A DNA stretch of 64,000 bases from Mariprofundus ferrinatatus (GCF_002795825.1 NZ_CP018800.1:1798001-1862000); one strand, 5' to 3'; shown: positions 37,748 to 48,487, counted from the stretch's first letter. Notes: a model not told the origin generated them from the sequence alone. Numbers and translations: made by a program.

Positions 37748-39289
37748 TCAGTAAGTGCCGGTTGACTTGAAGTCAGCGACAGCTTTCTGAAGACCCTCTT
37801 CTACCTGCTCATTCAGTGCCGGGTTGGCATTCAGTCCTTCAACAAGCGAAGAACACTGAGAGTTAAGGTAAGCCAGGTATGCTTTTTCAAATGCTACAAT
37901 CTTGTTTACTTCGATATCATCGAGGTCGCCGTTGTTCAGGGCGTAGAGTGAAGCAGTCATTTCAGCAACGGACTGAGGATTGTTCTCATCCTGTTTGAGA
38001 ATCTGCATACCACGTTTGCCGCGCTCGATCTGCATGCGGGTAGCAGCATCAAGATCGGATGCAAACTGGGCGAATGCAGCCAGCTCACGGTACTGAGCAA
38101 GGTCAAGACGAAGACCGCCACCAACCTTCTTCATCGCCTTGGTCTGTGCAGCTCCACCAACTCGGGATACTGAGAGACCCGCGTTAATGGCTGGGCGCTG
38201 ACCAGAGTTGAACAGGCTGGTCTCAAGGAAGATCTGACCGTCAGTAATGGAAATTACGTTGGTTGGTACGAATGCAGATACGTCGCCTTCCTGAGTCTCA
38301 ATGATTGGCAGTGCGGTCAGGGAACCAGTTTTGCCGGTCACTTCACCATTGGTGAACTTCTCAACATAGGTTTCGTCAACACGTGATGCGCGCTCAAGCA
38401 GGCGGGAGTGCAGGTAGAATACGTCACCAGGGTATGCTTCACGGCCTGGAGGACGACGCAGGATCAGAGATACCTGACGGTATGCCCATGCCTGCTTGGT
38501 AAGGTCATCATATACGATAAGTGCGTCTTCGCCGCGATCACGGAAGTACTCGCCCATGGTGCAGCCGGAGTATGGCGCAATATACTGCAGTGCAGCAGAC
38601 TCGGATGCAGATGCAGCTACGATGATGGTGTTATCCAGTGCACCATGCTCTTTCAGGGTACGTACTACGGATGCAACGGTGGAGGCCTTCTGGCCAACTG
38701 CTACGTAGACACATGTTACGCCAGTCTCTTTCTGGTTGATGATGGTATCAATAGCGATTGCTGTCTTACCTGTCTGGCGGTCACCAATAATAAGCTCACG
38801 CTGGCCACGACCTACAGGAACCATTGAGTCAATTGCCTTGATTCCAGTCTGAAGCGGCTGATCCACAGATTTACGCTCGATCACACCAGGAGCGATCTTC
38901 TCTACAGCGTCGAAACCTGAAGCCTTGATCGGACCCTTGCCGTCAACTGGCTGGCCAAGTGCGTTAACAACGCGGCCTTTCAGCTCTGGTCCAACCGGAA
39001 CCTCAAAGATTTTACCGGTGCATTTTACTTCGTCGCCTTCACCAAGCTCGGTGAACTCACCGAAGATCACAGCACCAACGCTGTCCTCTTCAAGGTTGAG
39101 CACCATGCCCATGATTCCACCCGGGAACTCCAGCATTTCGCCGGCCATTGCCCCGGAGAGACCATGAATCAGCGCAACACCGTCACCAACGGAGATGATG
39201 CGACCGACATTGGCATCTGCAGCAGCAGCTTCAAAGCCTTTGATCTGTTCCTTAATAATCGAACTAATTTCTGCGGTATCGAGCTTCAT
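37748..39289 (-). CDS. atpA: F1Fo ATP synthase alpha subunit
   Basis: A 513-residue non-catalytic nucleotide-binding subunit. Features are Walker [39 protein letters not shown] with the Walker B Asp pair, the [20 protein letters not shown] signature, the arginine finger in [17 protein letters not shown], and an N-terminal helix that contacts delta. Length and motifs are standard. Confidence 0.97.
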   Translation of the reverse strand: MKLDTAEISSIIKEQIKGFEAAAADANVGRIISVGDGVALIHGLSGAMAGEMLEFPGGIMGMVLNLEEDSVGAVIFGEFTELGEGDEVKCTGKIFEVPVGPELKGRVVNALGQPVDGKGPIKASGFDAVEKIAPGVIERKSVDQPLQTGIKAIDSMVPVGRGQRELIIGDRQTGKTAIAIDTIINQKETGVTCVYVAVGQKASTVASVVRTLKEHGALDNTIIVAASASESAALQYIAPYSGCTMGEYFRDRGEDALIVYDDLTKQAWAYRQVSLILRRPPGREAYPGDVFYLHSRLLERASRVDETYVEKFTNGEVTGKTGSLTALPIIETQEGDVSAFVPTNVISITDGQIFLETSLFNSGQRPAINAGLSVSRVGGAAQTKAMKKVGGGLRLDLAQYRELAAFAQFASDLDAATRMQIERGKRGMQILKQDENNPQSVAEMTASLYALNNGDLDDIEVNKIVAFEKAYLAYLNSQCSSLVEGLNANPALNEQVEEGLQKAVADFKSTGTY

Positions 39290-39321
39290 ATGTATATTCC
39301 TCTAATACTCAATCTGTTTGT

Positions 39322-39843
39322 TTACGCTGCCAAGGTACGGCGCAGGCCGTTAAGTTTTGCACGCAACGAGTAATCAATTTTACGGTCACCAATTCGAATA
39401 ACCATGCCGCCGAGAATAGAGTTATCCTCTGAGACATTAAGCCGAACTTTTTTGCCGGTTGAAGCGGTCAGCGCAGCCGACAGCTTCTCCTGCAGGGCAG
39501 GGTCCATCGCGGTCGCAACAACCACGTCTGCCTCAAGCTCGCTTTCAGCCTGATGCAGCATCTCCTCCACAAAGGAGTGAATCTCAGAAAGCAACGATGC
39601 CTTACCGCGATCGGCCAGCAGCGCGACCAGACGATCTACTTCAGACGACACGCCGCCAGCAGACTTCACTATCACCTGCTTCTTCAGCTCAGCCGGATAC
39701 TCAGGCGAAGCCAGAAAGTCAGCCACCTCATCGGTGGCTACAACTGCCGCGACCTTCTCAAGGTCGCCACGCAGGTCTGCGCCTTCCTGAATCAGATCGA
39801 ACAGCGCGCGGGCGTATCGACGAGAGATCTGTGACGTGCTCAT
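39322..39843 (-). CDS. atpH: F1Fo ATP synthase delta subunit
   Basis: A 173-residue peripheral-stalk subunit that ties F1 to the b dimer. It shows the N-terminal helical bundle (ISRRYARALFDLIQEG, VADFLASPEYPAELK, LVALLADRGKASLLSEIHSF) and the conserved C-terminal GGMVIRIGDRKIDYSLRAKL. It overlaps the atpF stop by four bases. Confidence 0.95.
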   Translation of the reverse strand: MSTSQISRRYARALFDLIQEGADLRGDLEKVAAVVATDEVADFLASPEYPAELKKQVIVKSAGGVSSEVDRLVALLADRGKASLLSEIHSFVEEMLHQAESELEADVVVATAMDPALQEKLSAALTASTGKKVRLNVSEDNSILGGMVIRIGDRKIDYSLRAKLNGLRRTLAA

Positions 39844-40322
39844 GCGTTACCAAACCCTGCACTGACGATACCCTCGACCAGCTTGGCGTGACGCTTGGCA
39901 TCCAGTTCGGATTCCACAACACGCTCAGCTGCCAGCATGGCGATGTCAGCGACTTCAGAACGAAGAGTCTGACGAGCACGATTAAGCTCGGCATTCACCT
40001 CTTCACGTGCAGAGTCAACGATCTGCTGAGCCTCTTCACGCGCCTTGACCACTGCTGCTTCGTTGATTTCAGCTGCACGCTTCTCAGCTGATGCAATCAC
40101 TTCTGAAGCCTTGGTGCGAGCCACCTTAAGCTGCTCGGCAATCTCAGCCTCGGCCTTCGCCTTGGCTTCTTTACCAGCATCCGCTGCGGCAAGTCCGTCT
40201 GCAATCTTCTGCGAGCGAGCTTCCATAAGGTCGGCCATTGGTCCATACAGGTACTTCTTCATCAGGAATACCAGTGTTAGGAACACAACGATCTGACCGA
40301 TAAATGTCAGGTCTATACTCAT
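39840..40322 (-). CDS. atpF: F1Fo ATP synthase b subunit
   Basis: A 160-residue stator. One N-terminal TM helix (LTFIGQIVVFLTLVFLMKKY) is followed by a long alanine- and glutamate-rich coiled coil, which dimerises and reaches delta. Only one b gene is present (no b'), so the stator is probably a homodimer. Confidence 0.95.
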   Translation of the reverse strand: MSIDLTFIGQIVVFLTLVFLMKKYLYGPMADLMEARSQKIADGLAAADAGKEAKAKAEAEIAEQLKVARTKASEVIASAEKRAAEINEAAVVKAREEAQQIVDSAREEVNAELNRARQTLRSEVADIAMLAAERVVESELDAKRHAKLVEGIVSAGFGNA

Positions 40323-40356
40323 ACGACCTCCTCTTTAAATTCCAATGCTCTATCTA

Positions 40357-40611
40357 TTAACCCAGGAATGGGTTTGCGAACAGGAACCACAGAGCGAAAG
40401 CCATGATGATGAATGGGAAAGATTCCATCAAACCTGCAAAGATGAACATGTTAAACATCAACTGTGGGCGCATTTCTGGCTGGCGGGAAATGCCTTCCAG
40501 AGCCTTCGAGCAGATGAGACCCCAGCCAATTGCAGAACCCATGCCTGCAGCAGCCAGGATAACGCCGACCGAAATTGCGGTTGCAGCTGTGATGATTGTT
40601 GTTGCGTCCAT
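40357..40611 (-). CDS. atpE: F1Fo ATP synthase c subunit (proteolipid ring)
   Basis: An 84-residue hairpin of two TM helices joined by the polar loop SRQPEMRPQ. The ion-carrying carboxylate is Glu63 in AGLMESFPF. Helix 1 has the small-residue packing pattern GMGSAIGWG. At the position that is Gln32 in the sodium-type Ilyobacter ring, this protein has Trp30 when aligned on the RQP loop, which argues for protons. Confidence 0.96.
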   Translation of the reverse strand: MDATTIITAATAISVGVILAAAGMGSAIGWGLICSKALEGISRQPEMRPQLMFNMFIFAGLMESFPFIIMAFALWFLFANPFLG

Positions 40612-40639
40612 ATTTATATACTCCTATCGTTATAAATAA

Positions 40640-41464
40640 TCAGTGTTCTACCGGCTGATGTGCAATGGATAAGTACACCACCGTGAGAATCATGAAGATA
40701 AATGCCTGCAGCAGACCAATGAACAGGTGGAATGCAGACCATGCCAAGCCAACAAAGAAACCAGCTGCCATGCCAACCGCACCGCCGCCAAGCAGCAGGA
40801 AGGCAATCAACAGGAAGATAACTTCACCAGCAAACATATTTCCGAACAGTCGGAAGGAGAGGCTCAGAGGCTTGGCCAGCTCTTCAACGATTTTCAGAAT
40901 AAGGTTAATAGGCATCACAATCGGCTTGAGGAATCCGGGCACCAGATTGGTGAACGGCTCCATCAGAAGCTCTTTGCAAAAATGAACAGGTTTGAGCTTA
41001 AACTCGTAGTAAAGCACCAGCGCAAAGACCGAGACAGCCATTGCAGCCGGAAGGTTAAGGTCGTTGGTCGGCACCGGACGGAAGTGGTCAACACCGAACA
41101 GATGTGCAACGTTACCGAGCAGGAAGGCAGGCAGAACGTCCAGTGTATTAATAAGCGCAATAAAGCAGAACACTGTAAATGCAAGCGGTGCAATCAGCGG
41201 GTTATGCACAGGGAAGTTGTCCTTCACGGTCTGATCGACAAACCCGACTACAGACTCCATGAAATTCTGGGCGCCTTTTGGCGCACCCTCAACAAGCCGG
41301 CCTTTCAGCCAGAGTGCAAACCCGAACATGGATGCAGCAACAACGATTGTGATGAGCATCGTATCAACATGGATTTGCATAAATGGATTGGACTCATCCA
41401 ACTTAACAGTCCAATACTGCAGATGGCCGGCAATTCCGCCGTCGCCGTGACTCTGATCAGCCAA
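40640..41464 (-). CDS. atpB: F1Fo ATP synthase a subunit
   Basis: A 274-residue stator channel subunit with five to six TM helices. The essential arginine lies in KPLSLSFRLFGNMFAGE. The start appears to be TTG at 41464, since an AAAGGAG ribosome site lies six to seven bases before it. It overlaps the atpI stop by eight bases. The next in-frame ATG would cut off about 28 residues. Confidence 0.95.
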   Translation of the reverse strand: MADQSHGDGGIAGHLQYWTVKLDESNPFMQIHVDTMLITIVVAASMFGFALWLKGRLVEGAPKGAQNFMESVVGFVDQTVKDNFPVHNPLIAPLAFTVFCFIALINTLDVLPAFLLGNVAHLFGVDHFRPVPTNDLNLPAAMAVSVFALVLYYEFKLKPVHFCKELLMEPFTNLVPGFLKPIVMPINLILKIVEELAKPLSLSFRLFGNMFAGEVIFLLIAFLLLGGGAVGMAAGFFVGLAWSAFHLFIGLLQAFIFMILTVVYLSIAHQPVEH

Positions 41465-41846
41465 GTCCCTCTCCTTTCTGTTCTTTTCTAAAACTCACTA
41501 TCGCAGAGATGAATACCACCGCCTGCGCTGCGAATATTCCTGCTGCAACAAACAGCAGATGCAAACCAGCCAGATATGCAATCGACAGCGCGGCAATCAT
41601 CGCAACAAAACGAAGAACTGCCCCCGTATAGATCGACCGCTTGCCTGAATCAATATCCATGCCTTGCGTTCGATCCAGCCGCCTTGCAAGCCAGATCGCG
41701 TTCACCACCATTACAGCCACGCCGAATGCCAGTGATAACGCACCTTCGATCTGACCAAACAGCGCCAGAACGACAAACCCGAGAAGCCCGACCAACAGCT
41801 GCTGACGTACAATTCGTGATACTGCAGCAACTTTTACTAAAGACAT
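41457..41846 (-). CDS. atpI: ATP synthase subunit I (AtpI-like)
   Basis: A 129-residue protein with four hydrophobic segments (LLVGLLGFVVLALFG, LAFGVAVMVVNAIWLARRL, VLRFVAMIAALSIAYLAG, LFVAAGIFAAQAVVFISAIV). The position ahead of atpB and the VVNAIWLARR stretch fit AtpI, a non-essential helper of c-ring assembly and magnesium uptake. Sequence conservation in this family is low, so the call relies partly on context. It is the first gene of the operon. Confidence 0.85.
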   Translation of the reverse strand: MSLVKVAAVSRIVRQQLLVGLLGFVVLALFGQIEGALSLAFGVAVMVVNAIWLARRLDRTQGMDIDSGKRSIYTGAVLRFVAMIAALSIAYLAGLHLLFVAAGIFAAQAVVFISAIVSFRKEQKGEGLG

Positions 41847-41918
41847 TCAAGCCTCTTCAGGTTGAGCGAAGAGCCACATGTAATGTGATCACCCCTCCCC
41901 TCGAATAGAGCGTGCCGC

Positions 41919-41947
41919 ATTATATCGGCAGCCACCCCGCTTAGCAA
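41919..41947 (-). promoter_or_regulatory. sigma-70 promoter of the atp operon
   Basis: On the minus strand TTGCTA (41942-41947), a 17-base spacer and a perfect TATAAT (41919-41924) make a strong promoter. The expected start is near 41912, which gives a leader of about 65 bases before atpI. Confidence 0.78.
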
Positions 41948-42010
41948 GCTAACTTTCTGCGCTTTTCACCCATCCAACAGTTACAGATGAAGTGCAGAAA
42001 CCAGCCTTGA

Positions 42011-43471
42011 TTATACCAGCCCTCCCAACGCCTGCCTGCACATTTCAAGCAGCGGATCAGGGAATACACCAATAGCCACAATAAGGATTGCAGTAACAAT
42101 TACGGTAGCCTGCATTGGTTTACTTTCGATAAAGTTAAAAGCAACACGCTCCTCATCGAAATAGATATACTTCACTACGCGCAGGTAATAGAACGCACCG
42201 ACCGCAGAGAAGAGAAGTGCAAACAGCACCAGGTAGAGATGCCCTGCTTCGACTGCCGCAATGAACACAACATACTTCGCCCAGAAGCCGCCTAGAAACG
42301 GGATGCCCGCCATTGAAAACATGAACAGTCCCATCGCCAGCGCATAACCGGGCCTGACCCTTGACAGGCCTGCAAAGTCATCCAGCAGTTCGCCCTGGAT
42401 ACCTTCTCGACGCATCAGGATAATGACAGCAAACACACCCATGGTCATAACCAGATAAATAGAGAGATACACAAGAATCCCTGAGAATCCGGCAGCCGTT
42501 CCGGCCAGCAGGCCAAGCATTACAAAACCCACATGACCAACGGTAGAATAGGCAAGCATACGCTTGATGTTGCGCTGGGCAATTGCAGCCAGATTGCCGA
42601 TAGCAATCGTAAGCACAGCCATGCCGGTCAGGATTGCCTCGTACTGGGGCTGAAGTGATGGCAGCAGGTCAACGACGATACGCATGAAGACCACGAAACC
42701 CGCCACCTTCGGAGCAACGGACATGAATGCAGTAATCGGGGATGGTGCCCCCTCATAGGCATCCGGAGTCCACATATGGAAGGGTGCCATCGAGACCTTG
42801 AAGCCAAGGCCGGCAATGAGAAACACAAGACCAAGCATCACTGCGGCAGATGTCGCACCGCCACCCTGCGTAAGCTTCTCACCCATAACGGCAAACTCGA
42901 AACTTCCCGTTACCCCATAGAGGAATGTGACACCGTACAACAGCATACCGGAAGAGAGCGCGCCAAGAATAAAATACTTCAGCGCAGCCTCGTTGGCACG
43001 CAACACCTCGCGCTGGAATGCAACCAGCACGTAGACGGAGAGAGCCATCAACTCAAGACCGAGATACATGGTGACAAAGTTGTTGGAGGAGACCATCAGC
43101 ATCATACCGAGCATGGCAAACAGCATCAGCACATAATATTCTCCGACATGCTTCTCATCCTTCATGAACTCCAGAGAGAGAATCATCGCCATAGCTGTGG
43201 CGATATAGATCAGAACCTTGCTGAAAACCGCGAACGAATCGAATACAAAGAAGCCGTAGAATGCCACCAGCGGCTCGCTGCTCTGCAGGCTGACGGTTGC
43301 AACACCGGCAACGATGGTGGTCAGAATTGCCAGATATGCGGTCACCTTGCTGCCCTTGGTGATAAAGACATCAATCAGCAACAGTGCCATTGCCATGATC
43401 GCAACAATCATCTCGGGCAACAGCGTGATCAGGTGATCAGGAAACGGGAACGGGAAAGTCACATTAGCCAT
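42011..43471 (-). CDS. nuoN: NADH-quinone oxidoreductase subunit N
   Basis: A 486-residue antiporter-like proton-pumping subunit of complex I with about 14 TM helices. Key charged positions sit in NNFVTMYLGLELMALSVYVL (Glu of TM5) and the Lys-containing GLGFKVSMAPFHMWTPDAYE (TM7 region), followed by NIKRMLAYSTVGHVGFVMLG. It is the last gene of the nuo operon. Confidence 0.97.
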   Translation of the reverse strand: MANVTFPFPFPDHLITLLPEMIVAIMAMALLLIDVFITKGSKVTAYLAILTTIVAGVATVSLQSSEPLVAFYGFFVFDSFAVFSKVLIYIATAMAMILSLEFMKDEKHVGEYYVLMLFAMLGMMLMVSSNNFVTMYLGLELMALSVYVLVAFQREVLRANEAALKYFILGALSSGMLLYGVTFLYGVTGSFEFAVMGEKLTQGGGATSAAVMLGLVFLIAGLGFKVSMAPFHMWTPDAYEGAPSPITAFMSVAPKVAGFVVFMRIVVDLLPSLQPQYEAILTGMAVLTIAIGNLAAIAQRNIKRMLAYSTVGHVGFVMLGLLAGTAAGFSGILVYLSIYLVMTMGVFAVIILMRREGIQGELLDDFAGLSRVRPGYALAMGLFMFSMAGIPFLGGFWAKYVVFIAAVEAGHLYLVLFALLFSAVGAFYYLRVVKYIYFDEERVAFNFIESKPMQATVIVTAILIVAIGVFPDPLLEMCRQALGGLV

Positions 43472-43482
43472 GTTTTAATTCC

Positions 43483-45051
43483 TCAATGATGGGCTGCATC
43501 GACTACAGGCATCGCCTGAACCAGTGCGGCAGCTGCATCCAGCTTACTTGTTGTTGCCTGCGCAATCAGGTGTTCAACTGATACATGCAGTAGATCGAGT
43601 ACTGGCACAGGATATAAACCCATCCAGAGAGTCAGCAGCATCAGCGGCACAAAGAAACCGAACTCACGCGCTGTCATATCCTTCATCGATTTAACCGAAT
43701 CTTTAACCAGGTCACCCATCACAACACGCTTGTACATCCAGAGCGTATAACAGGCAGAAAGCACCACGCTTGTCGTGGCAGCAATCGCCACCCACTTGGT
43801 GGAGACATCCATATAGACAGGGTTAGCCTCAAAGGTACCTATCAGAACCATGATTTCGCCGACGAATGCAGATGCACCCGGTAATGCCACATTGGCCATA
43901 CAGAAGAAGAGCATGACAGCAGCAAATACCGGCATCACATTCACCACACCACCGTAATCACCGATCTCACGCGTATGCAGCCGGTCGTACATGACACCGA
44001 CACAGAGGAAGAGTGCAGCAGCCACGAAACCGTGTGAGATCATGCCGATCACCGCACCTTCAACGGCAGCCTGGGTGAACATGAATGTACCCAGTGTTAC
44101 AAAACCCATGTGGGCAATTGATGAGTAAGCAATCAGGCGCTTCATATCCGTCTGCATCATCGCCACGAATGAGATGTAAACGATGGCGACAAGCGAAAGC
44201 GCAACCATAAACGGTACAAAATACTGCGAAGCGTCCGGCAACATCGGCAGAGAGAAACGCAGGAAACCATATGCTCCCATCTTCAGCAGAATGCCTGCCA
44301 GAATCACAGAGCCTGCCGTAGGCGCCTCGGTATGCGCATCAGGCAGCCAGGTATGCACCGGCCACATCGGCACCTTCACTGCAAAAGCGATGAAGAAGGC
44401 GATAAAGATCCAGATCTGCCACTCGAGATTGAACGGGTAATCCATGAAAGCCAGCAGACTGAACGTCTTACCGGCTTCGAAATACATCGCCAGCAGTGCA
44501 ATCAGCATCAGTACGGAGCCGGCCAGTGTATAGAGGAAGAACTTCAATGTTGCATAAACACGGTTCTTGCCGCCCCATATACCGATGATCAGGTACATCG
44601 GGATAAGCAGCGCCTCCCAGAAGAAGTAGAACAGAACTGCATCAAGCGCCGAGAATACGCCGATCAGCGTGGTCTCAAGCACCAGAAATGCGATCATGTA
44701 CTCTTTCACGCGCTTCTCAATGCATCGCCAGGCCGAGATAACGCAGATCACGGTTAACAGGCTGGTCAGCACGATAAACGGCATGGAGATACCATCGACA
44801 CCAAGATGGTAGTTAATGTTAAAACTGCTGATCCATGGCTGGAACTCTTCAAACTGCATATGTGCAGTTGTTGTATCAAACACCAGAGCAAGCGGCAGCG
44901 TGACAACGAAGGTGGCAATGGAAACAGCCAGGCTCGCCCATTTCACGGCATCATCACCCTTCACGAATAGCCAGATCACCAGCGCGCCGGCCAGCGGCAG
45001 GAAGATGCTCAGCGAGAGAATCGGAAAGTCCAGAACGTTATGCAACTCCAT
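43483..45051 (-). CDS. nuoM: NADH-quinone oxidoreductase subunit M
   Basis: A 522-residue antiporter-like subunit. Motifs are FYFFWEALLIPMYLIIGIWG (essential Glu), FAVKVPMWPVHTWLPDAHTE (Lys in TM7) and DMKRLIAYSSIAHMGFVTLG. The C-terminal extension after the last TM (residues about 490-522) is unremarkable. It sits 10 bases after nuoL and 11 before nuoN. Confidence 0.97.
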   Translation of the reverse strand: MELHNVLDFPILSLSIFLPLAGALVIWLFVKGDDAVKWASLAVSIATFVVTLPLALVFDTTTAHMQFEEFQPWISSFNINYHLGVDGISMPFIVLTSLLTVICVISAWRCIEKRVKEYMIAFLVLETTLIGVFSALDAVLFYFFWEALLIPMYLIIGIWGGKNRVYATLKFFLYTLAGSVLMLIALLAMYFEAGKTFSLLAFMDYPFNLEWQIWIFIAFFIAFAVKVPMWPVHTWLPDAHTEAPTAGSVILAGILLKMGAYGFLRFSLPMLPDASQYFVPFMVALSLVAIVYISFVAMMQTDMKRLIAYSSIAHMGFVTLGTFMFTQAAVEGAVIGMISHGFVAAALFLCVGVMYDRLHTREIGDYGGVVNVMPVFAAVMLFFCMANVALPGASAFVGEIMVLIGTFEANPVYMDVSTKWVAIAATTSVVLSACYTLWMYKRVVMGDLVKDSVKSMKDMTAREFGFFVPLMLLTLWMGLYPVPVLDLLHVSVEHLIAQATTSKLDAAAALVQAMPVVDAAHH

Positions 45052-45061
45052 CTCTCTCCCC

Positions 45062-47077
45062 TTAAGCCTTCAGCAGCAGATAGGTCAGGAATCCGAAGAC
45101 ACCTATCACCATTGCAAATGCGTAGTGGTATACCATGCCGGTCTGCATAGCGCGCATGCGAGCAGCCCCGGCCACGATATTGTCGATAATACCCTTGTGA
45201 ATCGCGCCCTTGTCGATTACTCCAAGATCAATGCCCTGCCATAGCATGGTTCCGAGGCAGCGGGCCGGACGCACAAAAATCTTGTCGTAGAGCTCGTCCC
45301 AGTACCACTTGTTGAGCAGGAAGGTGTAAACAGGGCCTGCTGCTGCTGCAATCTTGGCCGGTATCTTGGTCTCCTTGAAATACATGACGTATGCAAGGCC
45401 GATACCACCCAACGCCAACCAGAACGGCAGCGTAAACGGGGCATGCAACATCAGACCGATAGCACCGTGAGCACCACCCTCCTCAGCCATAACCATCAGC
45501 GGGTTATGCTCATCCAGTACAAAAATTGCATCGCGGAAGAAACCCATGGCAACATCGGGATTGGCGATATCGAGCGCCACGACGCCCCACATGCCTGATA
45601 CAACGGCACCTATCGCAAGGATGATCAGCGGAATGGTGATCACCTTCGGCGATTCATGCAGATGATGTTTGGTATGCTCATCGACACGATCCGAGTTGTG
45701 GAAAGTGAGGAAGAACATGCGGAAGGTGTAAAATGCGGTCATGAACACACCGGTAAGCACGGCGAAAGAGGCAAAGGTACCCACCCATCCATACTCGGTG
45801 AACTCGCGGGCCATGGTCGCCTCGATGATCAGATCCTTCGAGAAGAATCCTGCGAACGGCGGCACACCGGCCAGCGCCAGCGCAGCCAAGAACATGGTGA
45901 CATAGGTGATCGGCATATACTTGCGAAGCTGCCCCATCTTGCGGATGTCCTGCTCGGCCATCACCGCGTGAATGACGGAGCCTGCTGCCAGGAAAAGCAG
46001 CGCCTTGAAGTAGGCGTGAGTCATCAGGTGGAAAATACCGGCTGAGTAGGCGGATACGCCACAGGCCACAAACATGTAACCCAGCTGCGAACAGGTGGAG
46101 TATGCAATTACCCGTTTGATGTCATTCTGTACAAGGCCGATGGTTGCGCACATCCATGCGGTAATAGCGCCAACCAGAACCACCGCAGCGAGTGCTGTTT
46201 CGGAGAATTCAAACATCGGAGAAAGACGTGCCACCATGAATACGCCCGCGGTAACCATCGTAGCAGCGTGGATCAGTGCTGAGATCGGAGTCGGACCTTC
46301 CATGGAGTCTGGCAGCCAGACATGCAGGGGAACCTGGCCCGATTTACCCATTGCACCAACGAACAGCGCCAGGCAGATAAAGGTGATCGCCGTAACCTCC
46401 CAGCCCATAAAGCCGAGCGTTACATTCTGTGCCACGAAATCAGGCGTCATGGCAAAAACGGTCTTGTATTCAACCGAACCGAAATAGTACCAGACAGCCA
46501 GAATGCCAACCGCGAAACCGAAGTCACCAACGCGGTTTACAATAAATGCCTTCATGGCCGCCTTGTTGGCGCTTTCACGCTTGAACCAGAAACCAATCAG
46601 AAGGTAGGAGAACAGGCCCACAGCCTCCCAGCCGAAGAATAGGGTGAAAAAGTTGTTACCCATCACCAATACGAGCATCGAGAAGGTAAAGGCGCAGATG
46701 TAGGCGAAGAAGCGTGGATATCCCGGATCCCCATGCATATAACCGATGGTGTAGATATGCACGCATGCTGAAACAATGGTTACCGTCATCATCATGATGG
46801 CGGTCAACGGGTCGATCAGCATACCGACAGGAACAACAAAGTCACCGGCAATCATCCAGGTCCAGAAATTTCCGTGGAAGGAGGCACCACCCAGCACCTG
46901 CACAAATACATGTACGGAAAGGATGGCTGCGAGAATCACCGAGCCGGAGGTGATGGTATGGGAGAGTTTCTCTTTCAAAGCCCAGCCGAACAGTCCAGCA
47001 GCCATGGCGCCGATCAGCGGCAACGCAGGAATTGCAAGCAGTTCGGTTGTACTCAGCGTTAATGCGGTCTCTTGCAC
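45062..47077 (-). CDS. nuoL: NADH-quinone oxidoreductase subunit L
   Basis: A 671-residue distal proton pump whose C-terminal lateral helix runs along the membrane arm. Motifs are FFTLFFGWEAVGLFSYLLIG, GAMGKSGQVPLHVWLPDSME (Lys) and DIKRVIAYSTCSQLGYMFVA. A GTG start at 47077 has GGGGGAG before it. It is separated from nuoK by 12 bases. Confidence 0.97.
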   Translation of the reverse strand: MQETALTLSTTELLAIPALPLIGAMAAGLFGWALKEKLSHTITSGSVILAAILSVHVFVQVLGGASFHGNFWTWMIAGDFVVPVGMLIDPLTAIMMMTVTIVSACVHIYTIGYMHGDPGYPRFFAYICAFTFSMLVLVMGNNFFTLFFGWEAVGLFSYLLIGFWFKRESANKAAMKAFIVNRVGDFGFAVGILAVWYYFGSVEYKTVFAMTPDFVAQNVTLGFMGWEVTAITFICLALFVGAMGKSGQVPLHVWLPDSMEGPTPISALIHAATMVTAGVFMVARLSPMFEFSETALAAVVLVGAITAWMCATIGLVQNDIKRVIAYSTCSQLGYMFVACGVSAYSAGIFHLMTHAYFKALLFLAAGSVIHAVMAEQDIRKMGQLRKYMPITYVTMFLAALALAGVPPFAGFFSKDLIIEATMAREFTEYGWVGTFASFAVLTGVFMTAFYTFRMFFLTFHNSDRVDEHTKHHLHESPKVITIPLIILAIGAVVSGMWGVVALDIANPDVAMGFFRDAIFVLDEHNPLMVMAEEGGAHGAIGLMLHAPFTLPFWLALGGIGLAYVMYFKETKIPAKIAAAAGPVYTFLLNKWYWDELYDKIFVRPARCLGTMLWQGIDLGVIDKGAIHKGIIDNIVAGAARMRAMQTGMVYHYAFAMVIGVFGFLTYLLLKA

Positions 47078-47089
47078 TGGTACTCCCCC

Positions 47090-47395
47090 TTATCCCTGAA
47101 GTGTGTTGATATCTTCAATTTCGATCGAACGACGCAGTCGATAGAACGAAACGAGAATCGCAAGGCCTACCGCCACTTCACAGGCAGCAACCGTCAACAC
47201 GAAAAAGACAAATATCTGACCGGACAGGTCATTCAGATAGTGAGAAAAGGCTACAAGATTGATGTTCACTGCAAGCAGAAGCAGCTCAACGCACATCAAA
47301 ATCGTAATTACATTCTTCCGGTTCAAAAACAGACCGATCACGCCAAGAGAAAACAGCGCCGCGGAAACAATCAGGTATTGAGAGAGTCCAATCAT
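47090..47395 (-). CDS. nuoK: NADH-quinone oxidoreductase subunit K
   Basis: A 101-residue, three-TM subunit. It carries the conserved membrane Glu residues in [20 protein letters not shown] and in the third helix ([20 protein letters not shown]). The start overlaps the nuoJ stop by one base. Confidence 0.96.
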   Translation of the reverse strand: MIGLSQYLIVSAALFSLGVIGLFLNRKNVITILMCVELLLLAVNINLVAFSHYLNDLSGQIFVFFVLTVAACEVAVGLAILVSFYRLRRSIEIEDINTLQG

Positions 47396-47979
47396 TACAT
47401 ACTCACCTTGCGCACACGATCTTCTCTGCGCACCTTCACCTGTGCAGTCATGTTCTGGTACTTGGCGTCCTTACGTTCACGAATCGTCAATACGACCGCG
47501 CCGATCAGCGCCACCAGCAGGATAATCGCTGCAATTTCGAAGCCGAGCAGATACTTGGTATAGAGTATCTGGCCGATCTCTTTGGTATTATTAACTTCCT
47601 GGCCGAAGTGCGCAGCAGTTGCCATAGCACCCTCGGCAAAGACGCCGGAACTGGATGCCGCAATAAACTCGATCATCAGAATCGCTGCGATCATGCCGCC
47701 CAGCGGCAGATACTGCAGAAACCCTTCACGCAGCTTGGCGGCGTTCACTTCAAGCATCATGACGACAAACATGAACAGCACCATCACGGCACCCACATAG
47801 ATCAGAATCAGGATAATGCCCAGGAACTCAGCATCCAGCAGGAAGAAAAGGCCTGATGCATTAAAGAAACAGAACACAAGGAACATTACCGAGTGCATGG
47901 TATTGCGCGCCAGCACCACACCCATGCCGCCCAGCACGGTCAGGCCGGCGAACATGTAAAAAAACGCGGTTTCGAGCAT
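47395..47979 (-). CDS. nuoJ: NADH-quinone oxidoreductase subunit J
   Basis: A 194-residue membrane subunit with five TM helices. The conserved [20 protein letters not shown]-type segment appears as [20 protein letters not shown] (TM3 with the pi-bulge involved in coupling). A basic C-terminal tail ([10 protein letters not shown]...) faces the cytoplasm. Confidence 0.96.
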   Translation of the reverse strand: MLETAFFYMFAGLTVLGGMGVVLARNTMHSVMFLVFCFFNASGLFFLLDAEFLGIILILIYVGAVMVLFMFVVMMLEVNAAKLREGFLQYLPLGGMIAAILMIEFIAASSSGVFAEGAMATAAHFGQEVNNTKEIGQILYTKYLLGFEIAAIILLVALIGAVVLTIRERKDAKYQNMTAQVKVRREDRVRKVSM

Positions 47980-48000
47980 CTCTCCTCCTAATTCCCGCGC

Positions 48001-48483
48001 TTAACTGTAGCGCGCATCGGCAGCGAGATTCGCTGCGATCTGTTTCTCTAAGCGGTCACCGTTGGCGAGAAGCATATCCTTGGTGTAGTAGAGGCCATCG
48101 CGTGTTTCACATGAGTACTCAAACTCCTGCGTCTCAACAATGGCATCAACCGGACAGGCCTCCTGGCAAAAGCCGCAGTAAATACACTTGGAAAAATCGA
48201 TATCGTAACGGGTGGTGCGGCGCGAACCGTCCTCACGCTCTTCCGACTCGATCAGAATAGCCGTTGCAGGGCAGACCACTTCGCAAAGCTTGCAGGCAAT
48301 GCAGCGCTCTTCTCCCGACTCGTAGCGGCGCAGCGCATGCAGACCGCGGAAGCGTGGCGATAACGGTGTGCGCTCTTCCGGGTACTCCACGGTAATCTTT
48401 TTCTTGAACAGATAACGGCCGGTAACAGACAGACCAATCAGTAGTTCCCAGAGAAACCAGGTTTTTAAAGCTCGTTTCAGCAT
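48001..48483 (-). CDS. nuoI: NADH-quinone oxidoreductase subunit I
   Basis: A 160-residue ferredoxin-like subunit carrying clusters N6a and N6b. The two eight-cysteine motifs are [12 protein letters not shown] and [16 protein letters not shown]. The ATG at 48483 lies four bases after the nuoH stop. A longer in-frame start would run into nuoH and is rejected. Confidence 0.97.
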   Translation of the reverse strand: MLKRALKTWFLWELLIGLSVTGRYLFKKKITVEYPEERTPLSPRFRGLHALRRYESGEERCIACKLCEVVCPATAILIESEEREDGSRRTTRYDIDFSKCIYCGFCQEACPVDAIVETQEFEYSCETRDGLYYTKDMLLANGDRLEKQIAANLAADARYS

Positions 48484-48487
48484 ACCG

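Noticed and set aside
40357-40611. Sodium-coupled c-ring
   Set aside because: Although Glu63 is followed by Ser as in sodium-type rings, the helix-1 glutamine ligand is replaced by Trp30, so proton coupling is the better reading.
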